Assembly: GCF_003977665.1 (NCBI RefSeq)
Contig: NZ_RYYV01000001.1
Location: forward strand, 186,001 to 250,000
Origin: Dyella choica
Lineage (GTDB): Bacteria > Pseudomonadota > Gammaproteobacteria > Xanthomonadales > Rhodanobacteraceae
Direction of reading: 5' to 3'
Length of the DNA stretch: 64,000 bases
In this document: positions 44,902 through 55,881 of the stretch, in pieces
Layout of the letters: each line of letters opens with the position of its first letter
Position numbering within the stretch: the stretch's first letter is position 1
Position numbers and translations under genes: made by a program
The notes under the pieces: generated by a model
What the model saw: only the letters and a program-made list of their open reading frames with translations
Database searches by the model: none
Told to the model about the DNA's origin: nothing

Positions 44902-45635
44902 GAGCCGATGCCGGCTAGCTGAGCCTTCATCGCCCGCACCTCTTCCACGCTGCTCTGCTCGATATCCGGCGCCAGATCCTTCAACGCCGGATTGAGATAG
45001 CGCATCGAGGATTTCAGCACCGTACGCGCCGAGCCATGAAACTCATGGGCTCCGGTCAACCGCGCCACTTCGGCCAGATTGCCAGAGCGTATGCCCGCCC
45101 CGGCCATGATCCTGATCCGTTCTCCTGCCTGCCTCACCAGGCCGGCCAGCACCTGAGCACCGGCCAGTGCATTGGCGCATCCGCCCGACGTGAGCACGCG
45201 CTCGCAACCCAGCGCGATGATGTCCTCCAATGACCGGTTCAGATCCACGCTTGCATCGATCGCACGATGGAAAGTCACGCCCAGCTTGCCGGCAGCCCCG
45301 ATCAATTCACGGCAGCGCGGATCGACCTTTCCGTCTGCATCGAGCGCACCGATCACCACTCCATCGAATCCCAGCCCGGCGCAGGTTTCGATGTCCCGCC
45401 GCATCATCTCGAACTCGGCATCGTCATACAGAAAATCGCCGGCCCGCGGCCGCACCAGCACATACACCGGAATGCGCACACGCTCGCGCACGGCAACCAG
45501 CATTCCGTAGGACGGGGTGATGCCGCCTTCGGCCAGGCTGCTGCAAAGTTCGACGCGGTCGGCACCGCCTTCCTGCGCGGCCAGGGCGGATGCCAGCGAA
45601 CCGGCGGCAATTTCAAGCAAGGGTTGTCTGCTCAT
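44886..45635 (-). CDS. cutC: CutC family protein
   Basis: The 249-aa TIM-barrel protein has the CutC sequence LLEIAAGSLASALAAQEGGADRVELCSSL, then IPVYVLVRPRAGDFLYDD, VTFHRAIDAS and LTSGG, EFHGSART. CutC was named for copper tolerance in E. coli, but the barrel has no proven copper role and may be an enzyme. Its stop codon lies within the family C palindrome, so its C-terminus was probably set by the repeat. It overlaps the glycosylasparaginase gene by one base (ATGA-type junction), so they are likely cotranscribed. Confidence 0.88.
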   Translation of the reverse strand: MSRQPLLEIAAGSLASALAAQEGGADRVELCSSLAEGGITPSYGMLVAVRERVRIPVYVLVRPRAGDFLYDDAEFEMMRRDIETCAGLGFDGVVIGALDADGKVDPRCRELIGAAGKLGVTFHRAIDASVDLNRSLEDIIALGCERVLTSGGCANALAGAQVLAGLVRQAGERIRIMAGAGIRSGNLAEVARLTGAHEFHGSARTVLKSSMRYLNPALKDLAPDIEQSSVEEVRAMKAQLAGIGSLPYV

Positions 45636-46687
45636 TAGCTGTACGTGGTCTGGTAAACACTGGGCGAGGCGAGCAGGCGATCCTGCTGCTGCGCATCGCA
45701 CACCGCATAGGTGAAGCCTTTCTGGATCGCGTAGGCACCGCATTCGCCGTCACGCCGCAGGGCGAGAAAACCTACCTGCAACTCCTTCGCGGCATCCGGT
45801 CGCTTCTTCACGATGCGCCGCACGGCCTCTTCGCAAGCCTCCTGCGGGCTGCGCCCCTGGCGCATCAGTTCCACCACCAGGAAGCTGCCGGCATTGCGAA
45901 TCACTTCCTCGCCGACACCGGTCGAGGTGGCGCCACCCACTTCGTTGTCGACGTACAAACCGGCGCCGATGATCGGACTATCGCCCACGCGGCCGCGCAG
46001 CTTCCACGCCATGCCGCTGGTGGTGCAGGCGCCGGCAAGGCGTCCGTTCGCATCTACGGCCAGCATGCCGATGGTGTCGTGATTGTGCTTGCCGCCTGGT
46101 AGACCCAGGTTCTGCACGCTGCGGTGGTAGTCGATGTTCTCGCTGTTGGCCACCGGCTTGTACTTGGCCTGCTTCAGCCATTCGTGCCAGGCCTTTTCGG
46201 ATGCCGGCGTGAGCAGGTCTTCTTTCTTGAAGCCCTGCTGCAAGGCGAATTCCAGCGCTCCGTCACCGACCAGCAGGACGTGCTGTGTGTTCTCCATCAC
46301 CTTGCGCGCCACGTTGATCGGATGGCCGATATGTTCCAATGCCGCTACGGCACCACAGCGGCCGTCGCCATCCATGATGCTGGCATCCAGCGAAACGTGG
46401 CCGTCGCGATCCGGATAGCCCGCACGCCCCACACTATGATTGTTGAGATCCGACTCCGGCACCATTACGCCCTGCTCCACCGCATCCAGCGGCTTGCCGC
46501 CCTTGCCGAGCAAGGCCCACGCCGCCTGGTTGGCCGGCACACCGAAATCCCAGGTGGAAACGACGCGTGCGCCCACCTTGCCGGGGACAGAGCCGGCCAC
46601 CGTGGTGGTGGCGCGCGAGATGCGTGGCAGCGCCAAGACGGAACTGGCCAGCAGGCTGGCTTTGAGGAAGTCGCGGCGATCGGTCAT
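45635..46687 (-). CDS. N4-(beta-N-acetylglucosaminyl)-L-asparaginase, Tat-exported
   Basis: The 350-aa Ntn-hydrolase has a twin-arginine signal (RRDFLKASLLASSVLALP) and the self-cleavage site HNHDTIGMLAVD, where Thr205 becomes the N-terminal nucleophile of the beta chain. Family residues such as STWDFG and GDGRCGAVAALEHIGHP are present. It would hydrolyse the GlcNAc-Asn link of glycoprotein fragments in the periplasm. With CutC it forms a two-gene unit seen near glycan-use genes in some Xanthomonadales and Bacteroidetes; that association is from memory. Confidence 0.9.
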   Translation of the reverse strand: MTDRRDFLKASLLASSVLALPRISRATTTVAGSVPGKVGARVVSTWDFGVPANQAAWALLGKGGKPLDAVEQGVMVPESDLNNHSVGRAGYPDRDGHVSLDASIMDGDGRCGAVAALEHIGHPINVARKVMENTQHVLLVGDGALEFALQQGFKKEDLLTPASEKAWHEWLKQAKYKPVANSENIDYHRSVQNLGLPGGKHNHDTIGMLAVDANGRLAGACTTSGMAWKLRGRVGDSPIIGAGLYVDNEVGGATSTGVGEEVIRNAGSFLVVELMRQGRSPQEACEEAVRRIVKKRPDAAKELQVGFLALRRDGECGAYAIQKGFTYAVCDAQQQDRLLASPSVYQTTYS

Positions 46688-46806
46688 GAATAGCTCCGGC
46701 AGGAGGACATCGCATCATGACGGATTGACGCAATGCCCGCATGCTTCACAGGTCATGATCCCTGTCGCTGGTCGCCACGAAACTCTCTGCGGTAAACGGA
46801 GGGCGC

Positions 46807-46909
46807 AACCTGGGCGCCTCAAGCCGAATACTTCCGCTGCGATGCCGGCCTCGAACAGGCTGAGGCCACGGTAAGCGATCGACACCACTCGGGGCAGCAC
46901 GGCAGGCAT
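46807..46909 (-). pseudogene. Remnant of a GlxA/FtrA-type AraC regulator N-terminus
   Basis: On the minus strand an open frame starting at 46909 reads MPAVLPRVVSIAYRGLSLFE then AGIAAEVFGLRRP, which looks like the first ~35 residues of the DJ-1/PfpI domain of GlxA-type regulators (V-x-YDGL-x-FE-GIA-EVFGLPRP). After about residue 35 the similarity ends and the frame stops at 46715. No remaining AraC domain is present, so it is probably a decayed fragment left by a deletion. The downstream tail has no visible family similarity. Confidence 0.6.
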
Positions 46910-47003
46910 GGCGGCTTCCTACCGCTATGGGGCGAATTCGTCAATGGGATTCCTTCCGCGCGCTGCGTAAAGTAGCTGCATCGAAGCCTCTTGGAGCTCT
47001 GCC

Positions 47004-47585
47004 GTGCTCCCCAAGCTTGCATCGATCGGCGTGCTCCTTCTGGCCTGGGCCATGGCCGACTCCCGCCCCATGAGCAGCATGAGTTCCAGCATGATCGAAG
47101 CCTTGCGCGCCGAAGGTCCCCACGCCTCGCTAGGAGCTCAGGCCAGCGTGTTCGGTCGACTGGTCGGCACCTGGGACCTCACCTGCGAGCGGCATGCCTC
47201 CGACGGCGCGCACACGAACTCGCGCGGCATTTGGTCTTTCGGGTGGGTCATCGATGGCCGGATCTTGCAGGACGTCATCGACTTCTTTGCGGCCGGGCAA
47301 TCGGCCGAGCGCGATGGCGGCACCACGCTGCGGTTTTACGACACGCAGACCCGGCAATGGCGTGTCTATTTCTTCGCGCCTGCGCGCAACGCCGTCATCG
47401 CGCTTGCCGGCGGCGCCGAGGGTAACCGGATCGTTCTGCGTGGGAATGATGTGGATGGATCGCTACTGCGCTGGTCCTTCAACGACATCAAGCCGGATTC
47501 GCTCTACTGGAAGGGCGAAATCTCGCACGATGGCGGCAAATCCTGGCGAATTGAACAGGAGATGCACCTGACCAGGCATCGGTAG
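47004..47585 (+). CDS. Secreted protein of unknown function with lipocalin-like beta fold
   Basis: The 193-aa protein begins MLPKLASIGVLLLAWAMADS, a signal-like N-terminus, using a GTG start with GGAG 7 nt upstream. The mature part has FGRLVGTWDLTCERHASDGA, GIWSFGWVIDGRILQDVIDF and WSFNDIKPDSLYWKGEIS. The GTW motif plus repeated Trp-rich strands suggest a calycin-like barrel of the type found in small binding or DUF1579-like proteins. I do not recognise a specific family. It is on the plus strand, opposite its neighbours, and its stop is merged with a family B repeat. Confidence 0.65.
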   Translation: MLPKLASIGVLLLAWAMADSRPMSSMSSSMIEALRAEGPHASLGAQASVFGRLVGTWDLTCERHASDGAHTNSRGIWSFGWVIDGRILQDVIDFFAAGQSAERDGGTTLRFYDTQTRQWRVYFFAPARNAVIALAGGAEGNRIVLRGNDVDGSLLRWSFNDIKPDSLYWKGEISHDGGKSWRIEQEMHLTRHR

Positions 47586-47674
47586 GCTGGGATCACAATC
47601 GTAGGCTGGGTTGAAAAACCCAGCATGGCCATGCGTGTAACCCACGCGATGCTGGGATTGTCATCCCAGCCTAC
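47582..47674. repeat. Nested GTAG-type REP elements, family B
   Basis: Starting at 47582, GTAGGCTGGGATCACAATC is interrupted at 47601 by a second full left element GTAGGCTGGGTTGAAAAACC-CAGC (47601-47624), and the region ends in the inverted GCTGGGATTGTCATCCCAGC-CTAC (47651-47674). The first 4 nt overlap the stop of the upstream gene and the end lies 4 nt from jetD. It looks like one REP inserted into, or duplicated within, another. Confidence 0.88.
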
Positions 47675-47678
47675 ACCG

Positions 47679-48842
47679 TCACGGGGCGAGGTTACTCACT
47701 ATGCGTCGCCAGGCAAAATCCCACGCAATGCGCTCCTGCTCCAGGCGCACTTGCTTGTACTCGCCTTCGCGCAAGGCGCGATACAAGTCCTGCTCTGCGT
47801 CGGTGAGATGCGAAAACGCTGTTGCCGCATGCGGTTTCTCTTCCCTGCCCCACAACTGCTTGAATTCCAGCAGTGTCGTTTCATCCATCAGCAACGACTG
47901 CGCCTGCGGCAAATGCATGCGCAATCGGCTCAGTATCGCGAAACCGTGCGTATCGATATCGCCCCAGTAAAACACCGGCAAAGATGCCACCCACGGCAAG
48001 CGCGCCAATGCATCCACCGCATAGCCACGCTGCATGAACACCAGCGTGCCGGGCAGCTCTTCGCAGGCAAGACCGGTGACGAGATTTTCCACGATCAGCA
48101 CCTGCCGCACAGGCAAGGCCAGCTCGACCAACTCATCAACCGGCGCTTCGATGTCAGCCAGGCCGGCCAACGCTGCACGCAACGCCGGATCGAGCAAGCG
48201 CATGCGCAAGCGGTCAGGCGCGGCACGCAAGCCCGTCACCGAGTGAAAATCGCCGGACGATCCACAGCCCTGCAACGCACCTACCCACGCCGACACCACC
48301 CCGCGACGCGATTCGATCCACTTGCTGTCGATGCCGGAAATCCCGAGCTGCCGCGGATATAGACCCGATGCCGGATGCTGCCACAGCCACTCGACTACGC
48401 GACACAGACACCCGAAATCAGTGTCGTCCAGATCGGCCAGCAGGTCGAAATGGCGCGACAATTCCGCTTGCCAAGCGGCATCGGCCTGCCACGCCGCCAG
48501 GGCATCGAAACGTTGCTTCGCCACGGACCAGCGTGCCAGCTGCCTCAATGTCCCAGCTACGGCTGCCGGCGCAGCAAACTGCCAGGCGCAAGGGATCCGC
48601 TGCTCGCCCACGCGCGACCAGGTACGCGCTTCATAGCGCACCACCCCCTCTCCGCCGCGCGATACGTCCCGCCATTGCGCAAGCCAGCCATCGAAATGCG
48701 CCCAGTCCGCCAGCACCTTCGCTTCGGTAGGCGGGTCAATGCTCAAGGCCAGCGGCCATTCGCCCTGTCCCTGCAGCCAATGGCGCCGCTGGTTGTGCCA
48801 GCGTGACAACAGACGCCTTCGCAGCTCCTCAGGCGTCCGCAT
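47679..48842 (-). CDS. jetD: JetD, Wadjet nuclease (DUF3322/DUF2220 Toprim)
   Basis: The 387-aa protein has the N-terminal DUF3322 region (WPLALSIDPPTEAKVLADW) and a C-terminal DUF2220 Toprim-like domain with VLIVENLVTGLACEELP (Glu252) and VFYWGDIDTHGFAIL (Asp295, Asp297), the metal-binding residues of topoisomerase VI-like nucleases. In Wadjet type I, JetD cuts plasmid DNA after JetABC loop extrusion. The Toprim residues are all present, so the nuclease appears intact. It overlaps jetC by 14 nt and is the last gene of the operon. Confidence 0.93.
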   Translation of the reverse strand: MRTPEELRRRLLSRWHNQRRHWLQGQGEWPLALSIDPPTEAKVLADWAHFDGWLAQWRDVSRGGEGVVRYEARTWSRVGEQRIPCAWQFAAPAAVAGTLRQLARWSVAKQRFDALAAWQADAAWQAELSRHFDLLADLDDTDFGCLCRVVEWLWQHPASGLYPRQLGISGIDSKWIESRRGVVSAWVGALQGCGSSGDFHSVTGLRAAPDRLRMRLLDPALRAALAGLADIEAPVDELVELALPVRQVLIVENLVTGLACEELPGTLVFMQRGYAVDALARLPWVASLPVFYWGDIDTHGFAILSRLRMHLPQAQSLLMDETTLLEFKQLWGREEKPHAATAFSHLTDAEQDLYRALREGEYKQVRLEQERIAWDFAWRRIVSNLAP

Positions 48843-51800
48843 CGGCCTGGCGCACCTTCTCGGGCAAGGCCAACCGCTTGTTGCCTTCGTCGTATTCGAT
48901 CAGCAGCACGCCTGAATCGTGACGGCCGGTAATATCGACGAAGCACGCGCCACCGATGAATGGCTCCAGCGTCATCACCGACTTCAGCGGCGTGGCCACC
49001 ACCATCTGGAAGCCGAAGTTCTCGAAGATGTTCATCGCCAGCGCGGTGAATTCGTTGTCGGCCTTGTCGAAGGCTTCGTCGAGCACCACCGGCGCATAAC
49101 GCGGCAAATGTCCGTCATCACCGCCGAGCTGGTAGCGCAACGCTGCGGCAAGACAGGTCGTAGCCAGCTTCTGGCGCTGGCCGCCGGATTTGCCAGCACC
49201 GCTGCGGTACACCTCTACCGTAGCCTGCGTGTTGGCATCCTTCTCCACGCCCACGAATTCCACATGCTGGCGCACGTCCAGCACCTGTTCACGCCAGCGC
49301 TTGTGTTCGGCATCGTCGGCAGCCAGCTTGGCCACCACCTGGCGCAACACGGCGAACTGCGCCTCGGCGCGATCGCGATCCTCGGTCTGGTGGTGGGAAA
49401 GCACCTCGCGCAATTGCAGCTGGAAGTCGCGCACTTCCGGCAAATTGCGGTCGGTGAGGTCGATCTGCAGCAGGGTGCCGCGGTTGAACGGCACGCGCTC
49501 CAGGCTTTCGTTCACCTCCTCCATGCGCTGGCCGATCGACTTGCGCGCCTCGGTCATGTGTTTCTGCAGCACCAGCAGGTTCTGCTTGCTCTGGCTTTGC
49601 AGCAGTTCGAAGAAACGCGCCTCATGCTTGGGTAGGCCGTCCAGTTCCAGCCGGCGCAGACGAGAGAGAAAACCTTCCGCCGAATCCATGTTGGGCGTGA
49701 AGTCGGCGCTGTCCTGTGGCCACTTGCGGCAGAAGCTGCGGAAGCATTCTTCGGCCGTTTGCACCAAGGCATTGTCCTTCTGCGCCTGCTCGGCCAAGGC
49801 CACGTTCAAGCCGTCCTTGACTTGGTTGATCTGGCGTTCGAGATTGTCCAGCAGCAACGGCGGATGCTGCGGCAAACGCATCGCCAGCGCATTGGCCTGC
49901 ACAGGCGACAGCGTCATCGCGTGGGCCAGCGGCAGGCAGGATTCACGTTGCCGGGTTACGCCGTTGCGCTCTTTTTCCAGCGAGAGGCGCTCGGCGGAAG
50001 CGTCTTCCAGGTTGCCGGCCGCACGCCCTCGCGCAATGCGTTCGGTATCGAGCTGGCGCATGATCTCCTGCAGCGTGGCATCGCCCGCGCGCAATTGCTG
50101 CAGCTGGGTTTCGATATCGCCCAGGCGGCGCAGCTTGGGCGCCACGTCGATCTCTTCCCATTCCAGGTTGGCGAGCTGCGAAGCGGCCAGGCGGCGGTCA
50201 CCGTCTGTATCGCGCTCGGCCTTCAACTGGTCCAGCTCGGCGGCGGCTTGCGCGATCGCCTGGGCCAGCTCCTGCCCTTCGCGCTCGAACACGGCGAGCT
50301 TGTCGCGGTTGTCGAAGCCGAGCACCCAATTGCGGCGGTCATCCACCGCACGGCGATCATCCTTTTCATGCCGGTCGCCGCCATGCTTCACCAGGCCCTC
50401 GCGGGTGATGGCACGATCGGCATTACGCAAGGCAGCCGGCGTATCCACGCAAGCGTAGTCGAAGCGCCGCGTCAGCTCGTTGGTGAGCCAATCGCGATGT
50501 GCATGATCGCGAACCTCCAGCCGATGCACCAGCGAGCGCGACTCCGGCGTACGGTTACCAAGCCCATCGGCGCGCCCTACGCGGTAATACACCAGCTTGC
50601 CGCCCAAGTGAGTCTTGTTGACCCAGCTGGAAACCTCCGCATAGTGGCGCTCGTCCACCAGCAGCGACAAGGCGAAACCGTGCAGCACGCGCTCGACGGC
50701 CCCTCGCCATGCGGCGTGTTCGGCTTTCACCTGCAACAGCTCGCCCACGAAGGGCAGCGTGTTCTCCGACCAGCCCAGCTCGCTGCACAGGCGTGCACGC
50801 ATGGCCTGGACCGGCGCGGGTATATTGGATGGATTGCGTTTCAGTGCCTCGATCTCGGCGCGCACGCCGCCAAAGCGCTGGCTGGCCAGGTCGCGTTCGC
50901 GCTTGAGCGCATCCATGCGTTCTTCCAGGCCGGCCGCACGATCGCGCGCGCCGTCCAGCAGTTCGCGCGAACGCCCTACCAGCTCGGCAAAACCTTGCGC
51001 AGTGGACGGCACAGTCCAGTCGAGCGCCTTGCAGGCGCGCTCAGCCTTGTCACGGCGCTTCATGCGCTCGTCGCGTTCGCGTGCGACCTGCTCATGCTCG
51101 CGTTCGAGCTGGTCGATCAGGTCGCCACCCTGCTCGCGGCGCTGGCGTTCCAGATCGAGCAGGCGGCGGTCGTGGTTTTCCACGATTTGCCGGCGTTGCG
51201 CGATTTCGCCTTCCAGCGCCACGTCGCGCACGTTCAGTTCGGCCAGCTTTTCGTCCAGCAGCACGAGGCGGCGTTGCTCGCGCCAGGTATCCACGCAAAG
51301 ATGCAGTTCACGCAGGGTGCTGGTTTCGCGTCGCAGCGTGATGAGGTCTTCGTGCGCGATACGCGCTGGCACCAGCGTATCGACCTGCTCGCGTGCAATC
51401 ACCACCGCCTTGTGGGCGGCATCCAGCTCACCGAAGTCTGTCACCAACCGGCTCGCTGCACCGAAAGTTTCCGGCTCATCCAGCATGAAGCCGCGCAGGA
51501 ACGAATTCAGATCGCCCAGGTTCTTGGCCGACTGCGTCTTGTGCAGCAGCTTCAGCGCCATTTCGTTCTGGATGCCGAGCAAACGGCGAAAGCGTTCGGC
51601 GTAGCCGGTGAAGGTATCGAAGTGGTGCACGTCTTCGCCGAGGCGCGTCTTGAGCTTGCGCAGGTCCAGATCGAAGCCCTTGAGCTCGCTGGCCACGTCG
51701 AAGGCGCGCTCGCACACCATGTAGTGCTTCTTCACGTCCGCCGCGGTGGAACCGTTGCCGGCGACCCAGAACAGGCGAATCAGGCTGACCGTTTCCCCCA

Positions 51801-52233
51801 CCGCATTGCGGTATTCCAGCACCAACGCAGACCAGGTGCTGCCTTTGCGCAGGTACTGCGTGGCGATTTCACCGGATTCGCCATCGTGCTGATCCGCCCA
51901 CGCACCGCGTACGTACGAAACCAGGCTGCGATCGCGGCCGCTGCGTTCGGCCTCGCGCGCGGCGGCGTTGAAGTCCACCAGGTTCGGTGGCACCAGCAAG
52001 GCCGACATGGCGTCGAGCAAAGTGGATTTGCCCGAGCCGGAACGGCCCACGAACAGAAAGCCGCGCTCGGCGATCGGCACCTCGACCAGGCCGCTGAAGG
52101 TGCCCCAGTTGAACACCTGCAGGCGCCGCATGCGGAACTGCTCGTCGCGCGGGTCGGGCAAGTCGGAGAGGAACAGCGTGGGTGTCGTGTCGCGCTTGGG
52201 TTGCTTGCGCGTGGTCTTGGCCTTAGCGTTCAT
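48829..52233 (-). CDS. jetC: JetC, SMC-like ATPase of Wadjet
   Basis: The 1134-aa protein has an SMC/MukB-type layout: Walker [10 protein letters not shown] at residues 63-71, two long coiled-coil regions around a hinge with [17 protein letters not shown], and a C-terminal ABC head with the signature KSGGQRQKL (1015-1023) and Walker B VVLDEAFD (about 1035-1054). JetC dimers bind JetA (kleisin) and JetB (KITE) and extrude DNA loops to detect small circular plasmids. Overlaps jetB by 11 nt. The opposite strand is open over most of its length, a GC-skew artefact. Confidence 0.94.
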   Translation of the reverse strand: MNAKAKTTRKQPKRDTTPTLFLSDLPDPRDEQFRMRRLQVFNWGTFSGLVEVPIAERGFLFVGRSGSGKSTLLDAMSALLVPPNLVDFNAAAREAERSGRDRSLVSYVRGAWADQHDGESGEIATQYLRKGSTWSALVLEYRNAVGETVSLIRLFWVAGNGSTAADVKKHYMVCERAFDVASELKGFDLDLRKLKTRLGEDVHHFDTFTGYAERFRRLLGIQNEMALKLLHKTQSAKNLGDLNSFLRGFMLDEPETFGAASRLVTDFGELDAAHKAVVIAREQVDTLVPARIAHEDLITLRRETSTLRELHLCVDTWREQRRLVLLDEKLAELNVRDVALEGEIAQRRQIVENHDRRLLDLERQRREQGGDLIDQLEREHEQVARERDERMKRRDKAERACKALDWTVPSTAQGFAELVGRSRELLDGARDRAAGLEERMDALKRERDLASQRFGGVRAEIEALKRNPSNIPAPVQAMRARLCSELGWSENTLPFVGELLQVKAEHAAWRGAVERVLHGFALSLLVDERHYAEVSSWVNKTHLGGKLVYYRVGRADGLGNRTPESRSLVHRLEVRDHAHRDWLTNELTRRFDYACVDTPAALRNADRAITREGLVKHGGDRHEKDDRRAVDDRRNWVLGFDNRDKLAVFEREGQELAQAIAQAAAELDQLKAERDTDGDRRLAASQLANLEWEEIDVAPKLRRLGDIETQLQQLRAGDATLQEIMRQLDTERIARGRAAGNLEDASAERLSLEKERNGVTRQRESCLPLAHAMTLSPVQANALAMRLPQHPPLLLDNLERQINQVKDGLNVALAEQAQKDNALVQTAEECFRSFCRKWPQDSADFTPNMDSAEGFLSRLRRLELDGLPKHEARFFELLQSQSKQNLLVLQKHMTEARKSIGQRMEEVNESLERVPFNRGTLLQIDLTDRNLPEVRDFQLQLREVLSHHQTEDRDRAEAQFAVLRQVVAKLAADDAEHKRWREQVLDVRQHVEFVGVEKDANTQATVEVYRSGAGKSGGQRQKLATTCLAAALRYQLGGDDGHLPRYAPVVLDEAFDKADNEFTALAMNIFENFGFQMVVATPLKSVMTLEPFIGGACFVDITGRHDSGVLLIEYDEGNKRLALPEKVRQADADA

Positions 52234-52897
52234 CCGCTGCCTCCTCCATGGCTTCGTCCGCCTCGCGCAGCTGGCGGTAGATCTGCGCCAGGTTCTGCAC
52301 GTCCTCAGCCGAGAACAGCAGCTTCAGCGCGGGCGACACTTCGTAGCGATCTTCGCTGCCGCGCAGCTTTTCCAGCACGTGGTTGTCCTTCATCTTGGCG
52401 ATGGAGCCAGCAACGCGCCTGTTGAAGCCGGCACGGTCGGTGGAAAGATTCTTTTCGTACACCGACAAGGCATCCAGCAGCACGCTTTCCTCCACCACCG
52501 CGCGACGCCCTTGCGCATCGGCCTCGGCCAGCTGCTGGCGCAGGTGCAGCAGCAGCACCGAATCGATGAAGGTGAGCGGCGAGGAACGCAGCAGCACCGG
52601 CGTTTCCAGCTCTCCGGTGTCGGCCTGGCGCGTGAAGGCCACGCCGCCTTCCCGGTCGAGCACCAGTTCCAGGAACAGGTCGTTCAGATGCGAACGCAGC
52701 TGCGCTTCGTAGCGCAATACGGCCGGCCACAGTTGATGGTGCCGCCCTTGGTCGATACTGGGCCCGCTCAGCAGCTGGCACAGCGCGCGGCGCGCATCCA
52801 GCGGCAAACTGCCGGAGTCGCCTTCGAACAGGGCGCCATCGCGTGAAGGCTTGGGCGCAGGAGCGATGGAAAGTGTTTCGTCTTCAAGCAAATTCAT
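52223..52897 (-). CDS. jetB: JetB, KITE-like subunit of Wadjet (DUF4194)
   Basis: The 224-aa protein fits the DUF4194 family: winged-helix-like with [42 protein letters not shown] and [23 protein letters not shown]. In Wadjet it plays the part of MukE/KITE that bridges JetA and JetC. It overlaps jetA by 14 nt and jetC by 11 nt. Its identity is firm by size and position between jetA and jetC. Confidence 0.92.
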   Translation of the reverse strand: MNLLEDETLSIAPAPKPSRDGALFEGDSGSLPLDARRALCQLLSGPSIDQGRHHQLWPAVLRYEAQLRSHLNDLFLELVLDREGGVAFTRQADTGELETPVLLRSSPLTFIDSVLLLHLRQQLAEADAQGRRAVVEESVLLDALSVYEKNLSTDRAGFNRRVAGSIAKMKDNHVLEKLRGSEDRYEVSPALKLLFSAEDVQNLAQIYRQLREADEAMEEAADER

Positions 52898-54350
52898 TGC
52901 GTTTCTCTTTCAGAAACCACACCAGCGGAATGCGCGCCTGGCGCCAGTGGCCGTCGCCGCCCTTCCAGCGCACGGCTTCCTGTTCGTCGCCGATCACGCC
53001 ATGGCGCGTGGCCAGCGAGAGATAGCCCACCACGCTGCCCAACCCCTGCTCGGCCGGCTTGCGTTCCAGTACCTGGGCAATGGAAAGCTGATCGTGCTCG
53101 GCAAGCAGCTCGTGCAGGTCGCGGCGCAGGCTGCGGAAATCGATTTCCGATTGCGACACCAGCTCGCTCACGCTGTCCAGCGAAATAGCCGCGCCTTCGC
53201 TGCGCACGATGCTGCCGTCCACCTGGGCGTTGCGCGGATCATGTAGCCGCCACTGCGAGAGCGAACGCAGGCGGCTGGTGGTGAGCTGCAGCGTGTACGG
53301 AGTGCGCTGGTGCGCGCTGACTGAGTCGCGCAATTGGAGCGCTTCGGCTTGCGCCTGTTTCAGCAATTGGTTCAAGCGGCGCTGCTCCAGGTAGCCGCGG
53401 CTCTGCACAAAGCCGCGCAGGCTGCGTGCGAACTGTTGCAGCACGTCGTGCACGTGACCACCGCGCTCCATCATCACACCGGTGAAGCCGCGCAGGAACT
53501 GGCGTTCGTGCCGTTGCAGTTTCTTGGTGAAGTTGCGCGACAGCACGTTTTCCAACGCCGCATCCAGCTGAGCGCTTTGCTCCATGTCGTTGAGCAGGCT
53601 CCAGAAGGCATGGAAGCTGCGGCCAGCTTCGCTCTCGGCGATGACGTCCACGCCTTCGAACAGGCGATCGAGCACCTCGCCGCGCTCGCCTTCGTCATCG
53701 ATGATACGCTCGCGGAATTCGCGGTTCAGGCGCTCGAAGTCATCGCGCACGCGGCGAAAGTCTTCGGCCAGCTCGTCGGCAAGCTGAATCACCTCACGTG
53801 TCCGCTCCAAGGCGCGCTTGCCGTCCAGCGCGGCGACCTTGCCGGTGCCGATCCGAGCGATCTCGGCATCCAGCCGATCGCGTTCGGCGTACAGGGCCTG
53901 CAGGCGTGCGGTCGGATCGGTCTCGGTCTGCTCGGCCAGACGGACGAGCTGCTGGATCACCAGCGACAGGCGGCTCTCGGTAGCGACGTTGCGCGGCGTA
54001 TCCAGTGTGCTTACGAAACGGATCGCCTGCGCGGCCAGGGCTGAGAGTTCGTATTCCTCTTCGCTCGCGCCCTCGGGCAGGCGTCGCTCCAAAAAGCCTT
54101 TGGCCAGCCAGTCGGCGATGTAAGCCTGGGCAGTACGCGGCAATTCGCGCGGCAAATCGGATGCATTGATGGCATCGAGCTGGTGCTGCAAGCGCTCGAA
54201 CAGGACGGAGGCGCCGAGCTTGCGCTCGCCATCCATCAACAAGGTTTGCAGCAGGCCAATGATTTCCGGCGCGTGATCGGCGGCAAGCAGGCGCCAGAGC
54301 GGCTCATCGCGCAGGCGTCGGTAGGTGGCGATACGGGCCTGGAGTTTCAT
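52884..54350 (-). CDS. jetA: JetA, kleisin-like subunit of Wadjet (DUF3375)
   Basis: The 488-aa protein matches DUF3375: helical N-terminus with [21 protein letters not shown], a long helical coiled middle (residues 130-240), and a C-terminal winged region ending [16 protein letters not shown]. JetA is the MukF-like kleisin that links the JetC heads. It is the first Wadjet gene and starts only 9 nt after the obgE stop, so it may be transcribed with obgE. No dedicated promoter is evident in that gap. Confidence 0.93.
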   Translation of the reverse strand: MKLQARIATYRRLRDEPLWRLLAADHAPEIIGLLQTLLMDGERKLGASVLFERLQHQLDAINASDLPRELPRTAQAYIADWLAKGFLERRLPEGASEEEYELSALAAQAIRFVSTLDTPRNVATESRLSLVIQQLVRLAEQTETDPTARLQALYAERDRLDAEIARIGTGKVAALDGKRALERTREVIQLADELAEDFRRVRDDFERLNREFRERIIDDEGERGEVLDRLFEGVDVIAESEAGRSFHAFWSLLNDMEQSAQLDAALENVLSRNFTKKLQRHERQFLRGFTGVMMERGGHVHDVLQQFARSLRGFVQSRGYLEQRRLNQLLKQAQAEALQLRDSVSAHQRTPYTLQLTTSRLRSLSQWRLHDPRNAQVDGSIVRSEGAAISLDSVSELVSQSEIDFRSLRRDLHELLAEHDQLSIAQVLERKPAEQGLGSVVGYLSLATRHGVIGDEQEAVRWKGGDGHWRQARIPLVWFLKEKRNEFA

Positions 54351-54359
54351 CGCTTAAGC

Positions 54360-55509
<1,150 letters not shown>

Positions 55510-55545
55510 GCCGAGGCAGAGCCGGCCAGGACCCGGATAAGACTG

Positions 55546-55577
55546 ATAAAACAAAAGCCCCGCCGGGGCGGGGCCTT
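55546..55577 (-). terminator. Rho-independent terminator of rplU-rpmA
   Basis: On the minus strand, GGCCCCGCC-CCGG-CGGGGC (8-bp stem, 55557-55574) is followed by TTTTGTTTT. It lies 23 nt after the rpmA stop and would separate the ribosomal genes from obgE unless read through. Confidence 0.85.
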
Positions 55578-55599
55578 CGTTGCAGTGCAAAGGCTTCGA

Positions 55600-55857
55600 T
55601 CAGGCCTTGACTACATTGACGAACTTGCGGTTGTTCTCGCCGCGGGTCTTGAACTCGACCACGCCGTCAACCAGCGCGTAGAGAGTGTGGTCACGGCCCA
55701 GGCCCACGCCGGTGCCGGCATGAAACTTGGTGCCGCGCTGGCGGACGATGATGTTGCCGGCCTCGATGGCCTGGCCACCGTAAATCTTCACGCCGAGGTA
55801 TTTCGGGTTCGAATCGCGACCGTTGCGGGATGAACCTACGCCTTTCTTATGTGCCAT
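55600..55857 (-). CDS. rpmA: 50S ribosomal protein L27
   Basis: The 85-aa protein begins [20 protein letters not shown], the conserved L27 N-terminus that reaches the peptidyl transferase centre, and includes [27 protein letters not shown]. It follows rplU by 24 nt. Confidence 0.97.
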   Translation of the reverse strand: MAHKKGVGSSRNGRDSNPKYLGVKIYGGQAIEAGNIIVRQRGTKFHAGTGVGLGRDHTLYALVDGVVEFKTRGENNRKFVNVVKA

Positions 55858-55881
55858 GACTGATTACTCCAGATTGGCGGA

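Noticed and set aside
49759-52425. An 888-codon open frame opposite jetC
   Set aside because: Same cause: antisense of a GC-rich coding sequence, with no recognisable motifs, while the minus-strand frame has clear SMC-like motifs.
55546-55577. The rpmA terminator hairpin as another REP copy
   Set aside because: It is a GC-rich stem followed by a U-tract on the minus strand and does not share the family A, B or C cores.
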